NCBI GenBank assembly: GCA_025057295.1
Contig: JANWXO010000005.1
Span: forward strand, 1-37,021
Direction of reading: 5' to 3'
Source of the DNA: Candidatus Binatia bacterium
Lineage (GTDB): Bacteria; Desulfobacterota; Binatia; Bin18
DNA length: 37,021 nucleotides
In this document: positions 1 through 8,810 of the stretch, one piece after another
Numbering within the stretch: the first letter of the stretch is position 1
Layout of the letters: each line of letters opens with the position of its first letter
Made by a program: the position numbers and the translations under genes
The notes under the pieces: generated by a model
Databases searched by the model: none
What the model was told of the DNA's origin: nothing
The model's input: the letters and a program-made list of their open reading frames with translations, nothing else

Positions 1-294
1 ACCGATGGTGCTGAGCACCGTCTGTGCAACTGCAGGCGAGACCTCCCCGCTAGACGGCAGGCGCACATAGGTATTGCTCTTGCGCAGCAGGAGGCGGAAT
101 TGTACCTCCGTGGCCCGGTAGCAGCGTGCATCTACACACAGGACGCTACCCTGCTGTCGCACCTGGCGGAGCGCCAGCCCAATGAGCCATGCTGTTTTCT
201 CCTGATCGCTGCCGCCGAGAACGGCAACACGACCTCTGAGCGATGGTAAGGGGATCGGGTCGGGAGCAAGATCGGGAAGACTTTTTCTTGCCAT
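1..294 (-). CDS. Hypothetical protein, possibly NTPase-like, truncated by window start
   Basis: Minus-strand frame open from ATG at 294 to the window edge (98 codons, no stop): MARKSLPDLAPDPIPLPSLRGRVAVLGGSDQEKTAWLIGLALRQVRQQGSVLCVDARCYRATEVQFRLLLRKSN...; a GGSDQEKTA stretch is only weakly Walker A-like. Confidence 0.45.
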   Translation of the reverse strand, partial: MARKSLPDLAPDPIPLPSLRGRVAVLGGSDQEKTAWLIGLALRQVRQQGSVLCVDARCYRATEVQFRLLLRKSNTYVRLPSSGEVSPAVAQTVLSTIG

Positions 295-375
295 CTTCCT
301 GTAAGGGTAGCGGTTCGAGGTGCGGGAGGGAAGGCTGCTCTTGTGAGTGTGCAGAAAGTGCTCTAAGCAGAAGGC

Positions 376-843
376 ATGGCAGCGACGGCTTTTCCAACCT
401 GGCGCAAAGGCACCTGGCTCGTGATCGGATTGGTGTTGTTCGCGGCGGTGCTAGTGGTGATTTCACGGGTCTATCGCACTCCTCCGCCAGAAGATGTCGC
501 AGGACTGCTGAGGCAGCAAGGGCTGGCGGCAGCGCGCCAGGCGATGGCGCTTTCGTTGGAGGGGAGAAAATTACTGTCGGCGGAAGAGCAGCAGGAATTG
601 GACGCGTTGTATGCCGCTGCCCTGCAGCAGCTCAGTCCCGCAGAACGCGAGCATTTCCAGATGCTCGCCCGCAAAGGGCTGGCTATGAGCGATCGCGACC
701 TGACCGAGATCAATACGTTACTCCAGCGCGCCCTTGGTGCGCTGCCGCGGGACAAAACTGCCCGGCTGTGGGCCCTCTCCGAGAAAGCGGTACGGTTACA
801 GCATGAACGCGGCGAGGCGACGTCGGCAAGGGAGCGGCGGTAG
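376..843 (+). CDS. Hypothetical protein with N-terminal transmembrane helix and helical C-terminus
   Basis: ORF 155 aa; hydrophobic segment WLVIGLVLFAAVLVVISRVY followed by charged helical sequence. Confidence 0.55.
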   Translation: MAATAFPTWRKGTWLVIGLVLFAAVLVVISRVYRTPPPEDVAGLLRQQGLAAARQAMALSLEGRKLLSAEEQQELDALYAAALQQLSPAEREHFQMLARKGLAMSDRDLTEINTLLQRALGALPRDKTARLWALSEKAVRLQHERGEATSARERR

Positions 844-1360
844 CTCCCCCGTGCTCCCGCTGAAGCGGGGGAGAGGCTTTGCCAGATTGTGGTGGTGGAG
901 CCTCTCGCTCTTCGTGCTGTGGAGCACCTCGCCGCCCGTGGCGACAGGTGCAGATGCCACGACCCTCTCGGGGATCGAAGGGTTTCGCGTCGAAGTGGGG
1001 ACGCTGAGTCGGGCAGCACGTGCTCTAGGCGTGGAAGATACCCGTCTGCTGCTCATCGTGCGTGAGCGGTTACAACGGGCGTCCCTTGCCGTCGGTGATT
1101 TCCCCGCCCTCCTGGTCGTGTCGTTGCGCGTAGTCGAACACCCGACGACGGTGATTGCCTATAGCCTCGAGGTGGAGGTGCGCCAAGTCGTGCAGTTGAC
1201 GCGAACCCAGCAAATCCACCTGCTCGCTCCCACATGGGCCAACGGCGTGCTGACGATGGTCGCACGCTCGAGTTTTGTGGCGAGTGTAGAAGACGGTCTG
1301 CGCTCTCTCCTCGATCAACTGGTGCGCGATTACCATCTGGTCAACGGGACGCGGCAGTGA
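803..1360 (+). CDS. Hypothetical secreted protein
   Basis: ORF 734-1360 with likely internal ATG at 803; overlaps the upstream ORF end; hydrophobic segment ARLWWWSLSLFVLWSTSPPVATGA. Confidence 0.5.
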   Translation: MNAARRRRQGSGGSSPVLPLKRGRGFARLWWWSLSLFVLWSTSPPVATGADATTLSGIEGFRVEVGTLSRAARALGVEDTRLLLIVRERLQRASLAVGDFPALLVVSLRVVEHPTTVIAYSLEVEVRQVVQLTRTQQIHLLAPTWANGVLTMVARSSFVASVEDGLRSLLDQLVRDYHLVNGTRQ

Positions 1361-1699
1361 GACGGGTGGCTGCCTCTCCAGCTCCAGGCAGCTACTAAGG
1401 GAGGTGAGAGCGCGAAAGGACGATGTGTCTGGCACCGGTCTTGCACTTTTCTACTGTGAAAGCCGGACCTGAAGAGAGAGGGGGGAAGAGAAAAATTTTG
1501 CGAAGCAGAATCAAGGGGGTTGTACGTACATCAGCACGGTTCGCACGGCAGCGATGTCGAAAGTATAACAGAGGTGTCGAAGGTTTGCCGCTCGCCAGGC
1601 GCTCACTGATAACACAGCCCGAGGGTTTTGGGGCGAGCCGCGTTCCGCTGACGCTAAACCGAGAGGAGTGGAAACGAGCTGCAGAGGAGGAGGTCGTGT

Positions 1700-2854
1700 A
1701 TGAAGAGGATGGTGGAAGGAGCAGCGTGCCGTCGGAGTGAAGTTCGCTATCGCGACTTGTGCGAGAACACCGATACCCTCATCCAGCATGCGACACCGGA
1801 TGGCCGTTTGCTGTATGTCAATCCTGCCTGGCAGCAGGCGCTAGGCTACGCTGACGACGAGATCGAGGGCCTCTCGCTCTTCCAAGTTCTCCATCCCCAG
1901 TGTCCCCCGGCCCACCGTGATCTCTTTCGCCAGGTTTTACGTGGGGAACGCACGCGTGCGCGCATCGAGACGCTTTTCCGCACGCGGGCAGGGGAGGCTC
2001 TGGCAGTGGCTGGAACCCTGACCTGTCGATGGGCGAAAGGTCGGCCTGTTGGGATGCTGGGATTTTTCCAGGACATTTCGGCCAAAAGAGGGTGGAGCCA
2101 GGACGGCAAGGATAGTCTGGCCATGTTCCTGCACGATCTCAAGAATCCTGTAACGGCGATTCTCGGCTATACTCAACTGCTCTGCGAGCTGGCGGAAGAG
2201 CAGGGGTTACGTCAGATCTGTGACATGCTCTACCGTATCGAGACCAATGCTCGCTCGCTGTGCGCGCTGGTAGGCAATTACGTTGATGGTGCTCTACGGG
2301 AAGCCGAGCCACCAGGCTTGCGGCACCGGCCTCTGGTGCTCAACGAGCTGTTGTGCCGGATTGCACTCCAGTACGAGATAGAAGCACGACAGCGCGGTCT
2401 CTCGCTGCAGGTACAGCTGCAAAACAACTTGCCGCTCATTTGTGGAGATGCGGTCGAGCTTGAGCGGGTGTTTACCAACCTCCTTCACAACGCCCTCAAA
2501 TTTACTCCTCCAGGGGGTCGTATCCTGGTCTGTAGTGAACAGCAGGATCAGGCAGTGGTCGTCCATATTCGCGACACCGGGCCCGGGGTTCCTCCTGACG
2601 AACTCCCCTTTCTCTTCGACAAGTACTGGCAGGGGAAAGTCCACCGGCGTGATAGCGGGGCTGGGTTAGGGCTCTTTATTGTCAAGACGTTGGTGGATGC
2701 GCACGGCGGTCGTGTAGCAGTGACAAACCATCCTGAAGGAGGAGCCTGCTTTTCCGTGTTCCTGCCTCTCTCGGCCACGGCTCCGCAGTGGGTGACTCCC
2801 TCTGCGGTTTCTGAGGGGGGAGGATCTTTTGTGGGGATTGAGTCGGCGGCTTAA
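1700..2854 (+). CDS. PAS-domain sensor histidine kinase
   Basis: 384 aa; PAS-like N-terminus, H-box FLHDLKNPVTAILGYTQLL, N-box NLLHNALKFTPPGG, G-boxes DTGPGVPP and GAGLGLFIVKTLVDAHGG; purine-rich SD (gaggaggagg) upstream. Confidence 0.9.
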   Translation: MKRMVEGAACRRSEVRYRDLCENTDTLIQHATPDGRLLYVNPAWQQALGYADDEIEGLSLFQVLHPQCPPAHRDLFRQVLRGERTRARIETLFRTRAGEALAVAGTLTCRWAKGRPVGMLGFFQDISAKRGWSQDGKDSLAMFLHDLKNPVTAILGYTQLLCELAEEQGLRQICDMLYRIETNARSLCALVGNYVDGALREAEPPGLRHRPLVLNELLCRIALQYEIEARQRGLSLQVQLQNNLPLICGDAVELERVFTNLLHNALKFTPPGGRILVCSEQQDQAVVVHIRDTGPGVPPDELPFLFDKYWQGKVHRRDSGAGLGLFIVKTLVDAHGGRVAVTNHPEGGACFSVFLPLSATAPQWVTPSAVSEGGGSFVGIESAA

Positions 2855-2856
2855 GC

Positions 2857-4362
2857 CTACTGACACTGGTCGCGGCGGTCTGCGGCCTCCCCGGCGATGA
2901 GTACTCCCTCCTGATATAGGCGTGCCAGCACCTGTCTGAGCGATTCAGGCGGGCAGTGCCGGCCTTCTGGTCGGTGTAAGTAGGCGGTCATCACCTCAGG
3001 AATCGCGCTGTAGGTCTTGAGGAGATGCAACAAGGTCGGCACATGCACTCCCTGCAGGAAGCGCACGCCACGCGGGTACCGCGGAGCAAGCGCGACCTCG
3101 CGCAGCTCGATGTACGGGCCCTCAACGACCGGTCGGTGCGCAAGCGTGACACCTGGTGCAAGTCGCACGTGGGTGATCCGCGAGGGAGGCTGCGGATGAG
3201 GAGGGTGAGCTGAGGGAGGGGAAGGAGCGGAGCCAGCATCGCTGGAGGCTTGGGAGCGCCGTCGCCAGAACTCGCTCTCGGGCCACCGGGTTTCTTGCCG
3301 GTAGTACTGCACGGACTGGGTATAATGGGTCTGGTAGGTTGTCTGCTGCCTTTCCTCGTAGAAGCGGATGGCGTGCTGCAGCATGGTCGGGCGCCGTAAG
3401 ATGGTATTCACCACCACGGCACCGGTAATGGCCGAGGCCATTGCTTTGTGCACCCCCTCTGACGACAAGGGGTCGATAAACACGCCGGCGTCGCCGACGA
3501 GCAAAAAATGCGCTCCGGCAAACGCAGAGGCTGTATAGAGAGTGGCATCGCACGCGTGCGGTGGCCATGCCAGCTCTGCCCTGGCCACTAGGGTAGACAG
3601 ATAGGGGAGCTGCTGCACTATCGAGAGATAGAAGGGCAGCAAGCCATCGCGGCGTATCTGCTGGCCGGCACGCCAGTCAACGAGGAGCGTCACGTTGCGC
3701 AGCCCGTTGTGCAGCGGGGCTGACCACACCATGCCGTCCGCAAAAGTTTCCAAGATCGTGTTGGCAAAATCTTCCCCTGGCGGACCATCGGCCCCACGCC
3801 AGTATCCGGTCAGTGCGAGGGTGTGGAAGATTGCGTCTCGTCGACGCAGACCCTGACGGGCGAGAATGCCGGTATGGCCGCTGGCGTCGACAAAGAAAGC
3901 GGCATGGATGCGTCCTCCTTGGGCGTCGTACACCGTCACTCCAGCACCAGCGGTATAGTGCACCTGAGTGACCATCCGGCCTTCGTACACCTGGACCCCA
4001 CCAGCACGGGCATGGGCTAATAGGAGGCGGTCGAAATCGGCCCGCCAGACTTGCCAGCCCTGCCGGCTGCGGTCTGGGCTGTAATAGAAAGTGCGAGGAT
4101 GGGGGGTCCCCCAGCACACCGTGTGACCCACCATGCGGAGGAAGCCTGCCCCTTCGATCTGAGAACGGAGACCGAGGAAATGGAGAATGGGCAGGATGTG
4201 TGGGGTGAGAGACTCGCCGATATGAGGACGCGGGAAACGTCGTTTTTCCAGCAGGACGACCCGGAAACCAAACTCCGCCAGGAGGCGGGCGATCGTCGCT
4301 CCAGCCGGACCTCCGCCAGCGACAACGACATCGGTGGCGAGTGGAAGCGGAGTGGCGTTCAT
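2857..4362 (-). CDS. qhpG: FAD-dependent monooxygenase, QhpG-like (tryptophan hydroxylation of QHNDH gamma subunit)
   Basis: 501 aa; N-terminal dinucleotide-binding motif VVVAGGGPAGATIARLLAEFGFRVVLLEK, HIGESL motif and VGDAGVFIDPLSSEG motif of the tryptophan-halogenase-like flavoprotein family; located next to the other qhp genes. Confidence 0.82.
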   Translation of the reverse strand: MNATPLPLATDVVVAGGGPAGATIARLLAEFGFRVVLLEKRRFPRPHIGESLTPHILPILHFLGLRSQIEGAGFLRMVGHTVCWGTPHPRTFYYSPDRSRQGWQVWRADFDRLLLAHARAGGVQVYEGRMVTQVHYTAGAGVTVYDAQGGRIHAAFFVDASGHTGILARQGLRRRDAIFHTLALTGYWRGADGPPGEDFANTILETFADGMVWSAPLHNGLRNVTLLVDWRAGQQIRRDGLLPFYLSIVQQLPYLSTLVARAELAWPPHACDATLYTASAFAGAHFLLVGDAGVFIDPLSSEGVHKAMASAITGAVVVNTILRRPTMLQHAIRFYEERQQTTYQTHYTQSVQYYRQETRWPESEFWRRRSQASSDAGSAPSPPSAHPPHPQPPSRITHVRLAPGVTLAHRPVVEGPYIELREVALAPRYPRGVRFLQGVHVPTLLHLLKTYSAIPEVMTAYLHRPEGRHCPPESLRQVLARLYQEGVLIAGEAADRRDQCQ

Positions 4363-4501
4363 GACACGACTCTACTGACACTATGTTCGCTGATCTCGAC
4401 CCCTCTCTGGCACGTAGACCAGGGTTCCTCTCTGCTGTCCCCATCCTTTCTGCTGGGCTTCAGAAAGTCAACGCGCGGGAGTAAGCTTGTCGCCGAAAAC
4501 T

Positions 4502-6244
4502 ATGCATCTCATTCTCGTCCGCTTTCGCCGCCTTGTGCCGTTCCTGGCGCCATTTCTTTACCGCCTTGTTCTCGTCTTCTTTCTCTCCCTTGTGGGGACA
4601 GTACTCGGGCTCCTCTGGCCTCTGTTCACAAAAATTCTCATCGATGATGTCCTCCTTGCCAGCAATCTTCAGCTGCTGTTCCTTTTGAGCGGCATCATGG
4701 TCCTGGCGACGGGAACGGGCTACGCCGTCGGTGCGCTCAACCGTTATCTCTATACCCAGGTGACTGCCCGTGTGCTGTTTGCGCTACGCCAGCACCTCTT
4801 CGCCCATTTGCAGGCGTTGTCGCTGCGTTTTCATACGCGGACGAGAGTCGGCGATCTGCTCTCCCGTCTCAATACGGATATTGCCGAGGTGCAGACCGTA
4901 CTGACCGATGCCGCTTTTACCCTGGTGACCAACCTCTTGGTGCTTGTCGCGACGATCGGGTTTCTGCTGTGGCTGCACTGGCAGCTGTTTCTCGTCAGTC
5001 TGCTCGTGGTGCCCCTCCAGCTGTACGCGATCGTGAGGACTCGCCCGCAGATCGTGCGGGAAACCCAGCGAGTACGCGAGCTCAATGCCGACATGGGGTC
5101 GTTTTTGGTAGAGTCTCTGTCGGCCATCAAGTTCATCAAGCAGTTTGCTGCAGAACAGGTGCAATTGGAAAAATTAGGGCGGTTGGGGGAGCGCTTTGTC
5201 CGTGCGGTGACCCGCTACGAAATGCTGGGGTATGTGGGAAGTACGGCCTCCACAGCCACAGCGTTCCTTGGCGGTATACTGGTGACTCTTTACGGGGGCT
5301 ATCTTGTCATTCAGGGACAGATGACAGTCGGCAGCTTGATCGCCTTCACCGCCTATCAATCGCGGGTGTTCAGTCCGCTCCAGGTGTTGCTGGATCTCTA
5401 TTTACGCATTGCGCGTGCGGGAGTGTCGCTGGAGCGGATCTTCGAGTTCCTCGATCTCGACACAGAGCGCGAACCGCACGCCGGGCACGGAATCCGACTG
5501 CCGCGGGTACGAGGTGCACTGGAGTTCCGGGCGGTATCGTTCGCCTACGACGGCAACGCCCCGATCCTCTCGAACCTCGACCTCACGGTTCCTGCCGGGG
5601 GTCGGGTGACGATTTTGGGCCTCAGCGGCACCGGCAAAACCACACTCGTGGACCTGCTGGTGCGGCTGTACGATCCCACCAGTGGAACGATTCTGCTTGA
5701 CGGCTATGACGTGCGCGACCTCGATCTGGGGTGGCTGCGCAGTCAGGTGACGGTCGTCGGTCACGAGCCGTTTCTGTTTCACGCCTCCGTGCTGGAAAAC
5801 CTGCGCTACGCCAAACCGGAGGCGTCTCTGCCTGAAGTGATAGGTGCGGCACGGGCCGTGGGGCTGCACGATTTTCTTTGCTCCTTACCTGACGGATATG
5901 ACACGGTTGTGGGGGAACGAGGGATGCGCCTCTCGGCCGGTCAGAAGCAGCGGGTGGCACTGGCCCGTGCAGTGCTCAGACAGCCAGCCGTGCTGGTGCT
6001 GGACGAAGCGCTCTCGGGGCTCGATGTCGTCAGCGAAGCGAGTATTCGCGACACGATCGAGACTCTCCTGAGTGGCCGGACGATCATTACCGTGACTCAC
6101 CGGCTGTCTTCTGTCCGGCCGGACGACACGGTGGTGATACTCGAACAGGGACGAGTGAGGTGGGAAGGGCGGTACGGGGACCTCGCCGCTGTCCCCGGCG
6201 ACCTTAGGAGCGTCTTACGTGCGTGGGAAGGCCAGGCTGAGTGA
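4502..6244 (+). CDS. qhpF: ABC transporter, fused permease/ATPase, QhpF-like exporter
   Basis: ORF 4487-6244 (ATG at 4502 more likely than TTG at 4487); ABC exporter TM region, Walker A GLSGTGKTTL, signature LSAGQKQRVALARA, Walker B VLVLDEALSGLD; within qhp cluster. Confidence 0.85.
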   Translation: MHLILVRFRRLVPFLAPFLYRLVLVFFLSLVGTVLGLLWPLFTKILIDDVLLASNLQLLFLLSGIMVLATGTGYAVGALNRYLYTQVTARVLFALRQHLFAHLQALSLRFHTRTRVGDLLSRLNTDIAEVQTVLTDAAFTLVTNLLVLVATIGFLLWLHWQLFLVSLLVVPLQLYAIVRTRPQIVRETQRVRELNADMGSFLVESLSAIKFIKQFAAEQVQLEKLGRLGERFVRAVTRYEMLGYVGSTASTATAFLGGILVTLYGGYLVIQGQMTVGSLIAFTAYQSRVFSPLQVLLDLYLRIARAGVSLERIFEFLDLDTEREPHAGHGIRLPRVRGALEFRAVSFAYDGNAPILSNLDLTVPAGGRVTILGLSGTGKTTLVDLLVRLYDPTSGTILLDGYDVRDLDLGWLRSQVTVVGHEPFLFHASVLENLRYAKPEASLPEVIGAARAVGLHDFLCSLPDGYDTVVGERGMRLSAGQKQRVALARAVLRQPAVLVLDEALSGLDVVSEASIRDTIETLLSGRTIITVTHRLSSVRPDDTVVILEQGRVRWEGRYGDLAAVPGDLRSVLRAWEGQAE

Positions 6245-6970
6245 TCACTCGGGAATCCTGCGACTCGTGCGACGGAGGTAGGCTGTGGCTTCGTCGCTGG
6301 TGAGGTCCGGACACCGTTCGAGCAGCAGGGCGAGGAGGGCGGTGATGTGGGCTGACGCAAAACTGTGACCGCGAAAGTTGCGAGCCTGTGCCGGACTGGG
6401 AAGGGGACGGGGACAGGGATGAGCCCGCAAGGGAACCGGGTCGTCAAGGATGTACCAGTGATCTTCCCACCCGCAGCGATCGTCTCCTGCAACACCAATA
6501 ACGCCGGGCAAAGCAGCCGGGAGCATCGCCGCCCGGCCTGGCGGAGAGGCGGCCACGAGCAACGTGCCGCGACGATTGGCTTCAGCCACCACGGCACGCA
6601 TGCGCTCGCAGTGGTCAGGGTTGCTCGTGCCGAGACTCAGGTTGATCAGGTGCATCTGCTGTCCCAGTGCCCAGTGGAGCGCGGCTTCGAGCACGGCGAG
6701 CGAGGCAACCAGACGCTCGGCAAAGATCTTGATGGCGTAGAGTTCGACCTGTGGCGCCTTCGCGCGCACAATACCGGCCAGGGCAGTGCCATGACCGATC
6801 CGATCGCTATAATCTGCCGTCGTCTGGACCTGCCCTGCTGCTGTGAGGAAGAACCCGAGACCGCCGCTGACGTGCCTCACGTGAGAGTGCTGGGGGTTCA
6901 CCCCGCTATCGATCAGCGCCACACGCACCCCAGCTCCGGTTGCACCGCGAAGATCAGCAACGCTGGCCAC
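6245..6970 (-). CDS. qhpE: Subtilisin-like (S8) serine protease, QhpE-like leader peptidase
   Basis: 241 aa; catalytic-triad motifs VALIDSGVN (Asp), GHGTALAGI (His), RGHSFASAHITALLA (Ser); lies next to qhpF and qhpA. Confidence 0.85.
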   Translation of the reverse strand: MASVADLRGATGAGVRVALIDSGVNPQHSHVRHVSGGLGFFLTAAGQVQTTADYSDRIGHGTALAGIVRAKAPQVELYAIKIFAERLVASLAVLEAALHWALGQQMHLINLSLGTSNPDHCERMRAVVAEANRRGTLLVAASPPGRAAMLPAALPGVIGVAGDDRCGWEDHWYILDDPVPLRAHPCPRPLPSPAQARNFRGHSFASAHITALLALLLERCPDLTSDEATAYLRRTSRRIPE

Positions 6971-7075
6971 ACACGTCTCCTCTGTCGCTGTCAGCCTGAT
7001 GTACCCCCTCTACGGGGGATGTGGCAAGACCTCGGATGTGTTTGGTGTCTGTGGGGGAATTGTCCGTGCACGAAT

Positions 7076-7103
7076 TTGACACCTGGCGAGGGCGGTGTAG
7101 AAT
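7076..7103 (+). promoter_or_regulatory. Candidate sigma70-type promoter upstream of qhpA
   Basis: TTGACA (7076-7081), 16-nt spacer, TAGAAT (7098-7103), 46 nt before the ATG at 7149. Confidence 0.6.
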
Positions 7104-7148
7104 GCGCCTCCAGACATGCGCATGCGATGGGATGAACCGGGGGATTTC

Positions 7149-8810
7149 ATGCAGGTGTGGGTGACCCTCGACAGCGGTCAGGGCGGGGCGGCGGTGTTGC
7201 TCTCTCTTTGCGGGTTGCTCTGCTCGATGTTGTTGCTCCTGCCGTCGGCCTGGGGGGAGGACGATCCAGCGGTCGCCTTGCTCAACGATCGCTGCTCCGG
7301 CTGTCATGCACCCAGCGAAGAAGGAGGGAAACTCGACGCTATCGAGTCTCAGCGGAAGACCCCGGAAGGGTGGCAGATGACGCTCGAGCGCATGGTGCGG
7401 GTCCATGGGGCACAGGTGAGCGCGGAGGAGGCGCACCGCTTGATCAAATATCTGAGCGATCGCTATGGCCTGGCCCCTGTAGAGGTTGAGCCGTTCCGCT
7501 ATGCCATCGAACAGCGTAGCAATACGGTGGAGCAGCTCGAGATTCCTGCGGGGGTGCAAGGGGCGTGTGTGCAGTGTCACTCCTACGCGCGCATCGCCCT
7601 CCAGCGACGCACCCCGCTGCAGTGGGCACGCTTAGTCGATGCCAAAGCGGCGCTGTTTCCCAACATCGAAAACGAGACAGCCTCGTCAGGCTTTCTTGCC
7701 GATCTGTGGCTCACCGTGGCGCGGCGGGAGGCGGTTCCCTATCTGACCGAAAAGTATCCCTTCGTGACTGAAGAGTGGGCGCGATGGCAGGCTGCGCCCA
7801 AACCTACCTATGCCGGCCACTGGAAGGTGGTCGGCCATGATCCAGGACGGGGTGGTGAGTATACCGGCCGTCTGACCCTCAAGGCGCTCGGCAATGACCA
7901 GTACGAGGGAGTGTTTACCCATGAATTTGCCGACGGATCGACGGTGTCGGGGAAGACCACGGTGATGATCTATACCGGGTTTCAGTGGCGCGGGGTGGCG
8001 CAACTCGACAACGGGAAGACACAGCGGGAGATTTTCTTCGCGAACGAGGACGGCTCGGTAGTGCGAGGGCGGCGGCTCCTCACGAGGATCGGCGACCTCG
8101 GTATGGAGGAGACGCTCTATCGTGTCGAGGGCGGAGCGAGACTGCTCGCGGTCGTGCCCGCCGCGCTCAAGTCGGGGACGACTCAGAGAGTCAAACTCTT
8201 TGGCATGCATTTGCCGACGAACATCACGGCGCCAGCGATCACCTTTGGCGCAGGGCTCACGGTCCAATCCCTCAGCCGTAGCCAAGACGACACAATGCTT
8301 GCCGAGGTCGTTATCGCAAAAGACGCACCCCAGGGTCCACGGCAGGTCAAGATCAGTGGGGTCATGGGTGAGGTGCCGCTCTACGTGTATGGGCAGGTCG
8401 ATTATATTCGCCTCGCTCCCGAGCGGGCATTTGCTCGCCCCGGTGGGGTACGCACGCCCAAAGTGCTGCAGCAGTTCGAGGTCATCGGCTACCTCAACGG
8501 TGCGGATGGAAAAAAGGGAACGGAGGATGATGTGCCGATCGGACGGGTTGGGCCGGTGCGATGGCAGCTGAATGAGTACGTGCGGCGGATGAACGATGAC
8601 GACCTCCGTTTTGTCGGGACGATCGATGAGACTGGCCTGTTTACTCCCGCGGTCGAAGGTCCGAACCCTCAACGCCACCTGTCCGAAGGCAATGTGGGAG
8701 ACGTGTGGGTCGAAGCCTGGTATCAGCCAGACGGTATGAAGCGACCAATGGGTGCGCGGGCGTTTCTGCTGGTGATGCCCCCGAAGTTTAACTTTCAGCC
8801 TCTCGAGTGA
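7149..8810 (+). CDS. qhpA: Quinohemoprotein amine dehydrogenase alpha subunit (diheme cytochrome c)
   Basis: ORF 7116-8810; ATG at 7149 gives a signal peptide (AVLLSLCGLLCSMLLLLPSAWG); two CxxCH heme motifs, CSGCH and CVQCH; followed by beta-rich Ig-like domains; next to radical SAM maturase, gamma and beta subunits. Confidence 0.92.
   Translation: MQVWVTLDSGQGGAAVLLSLCGLLCSMLLLLPSAWGEDDPAVALLNDRCSGCHAPSEEGGKLDAIESQRKTPEGWQMTLERMVRVHGAQVSAEEAHRLIKYLSDRYGLAPVEVEPFRYAIEQRSNTVEQLEIPAGVQGACVQCHSYARIALQRRTPLQWARLVDAKAALFPNIENETASSGFLADLWLTVARREAVPYLTEKYPFVTEEWARWQAAPKPTYAGHWKVVGHDPGRGGEYTGRLTLKALGNDQYEGVFTHEFADGSTVSGKTTVMIYTGFQWRGVAQLDNGKTQREIFFANEDGSVVRGRRLLTRIGDLGMEETLYRVEGGARLLAVVPAALKSGTTQRVKLFGMHLPTNITAPAITFGAGLTVQSLSRSQDDTMLAEVVIAKDAPQGPRQVKISGVMGEVPLYVYGQVDYIRLAPERAFARPGGVRTPKVLQQFEVIGYLNGADGKKGTEDDVPIGRVGPVRWQLNEYVRRMNDDDLRFVGTIDETGLFTPAVEGPNPQRHLSEGNVGDVWVEAWYQPDGMKRPMGARAFLLVMPPKFNFQPLE

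Noticed and set aside
1423-1740. 105-aa ORF between the hypothetical gene and the histidine kinase
   Set aside because: No SD or recognisable domain; overlaps the start of the histidine kinase; basic low-complexity composition.
3677-4444. Alternative-frame minus ORF of 255 aa overlapping qhpG
   Set aside because: Arg/Pro/Ser-rich frame-shadow of the FAD monooxygenase; the qhpG frame carries clear flavoprotein motifs.
7686-8678. Antisense ORF of 330 aa
   Set aside because: Fully inside qhpA on the opposite strand; no family motifs.
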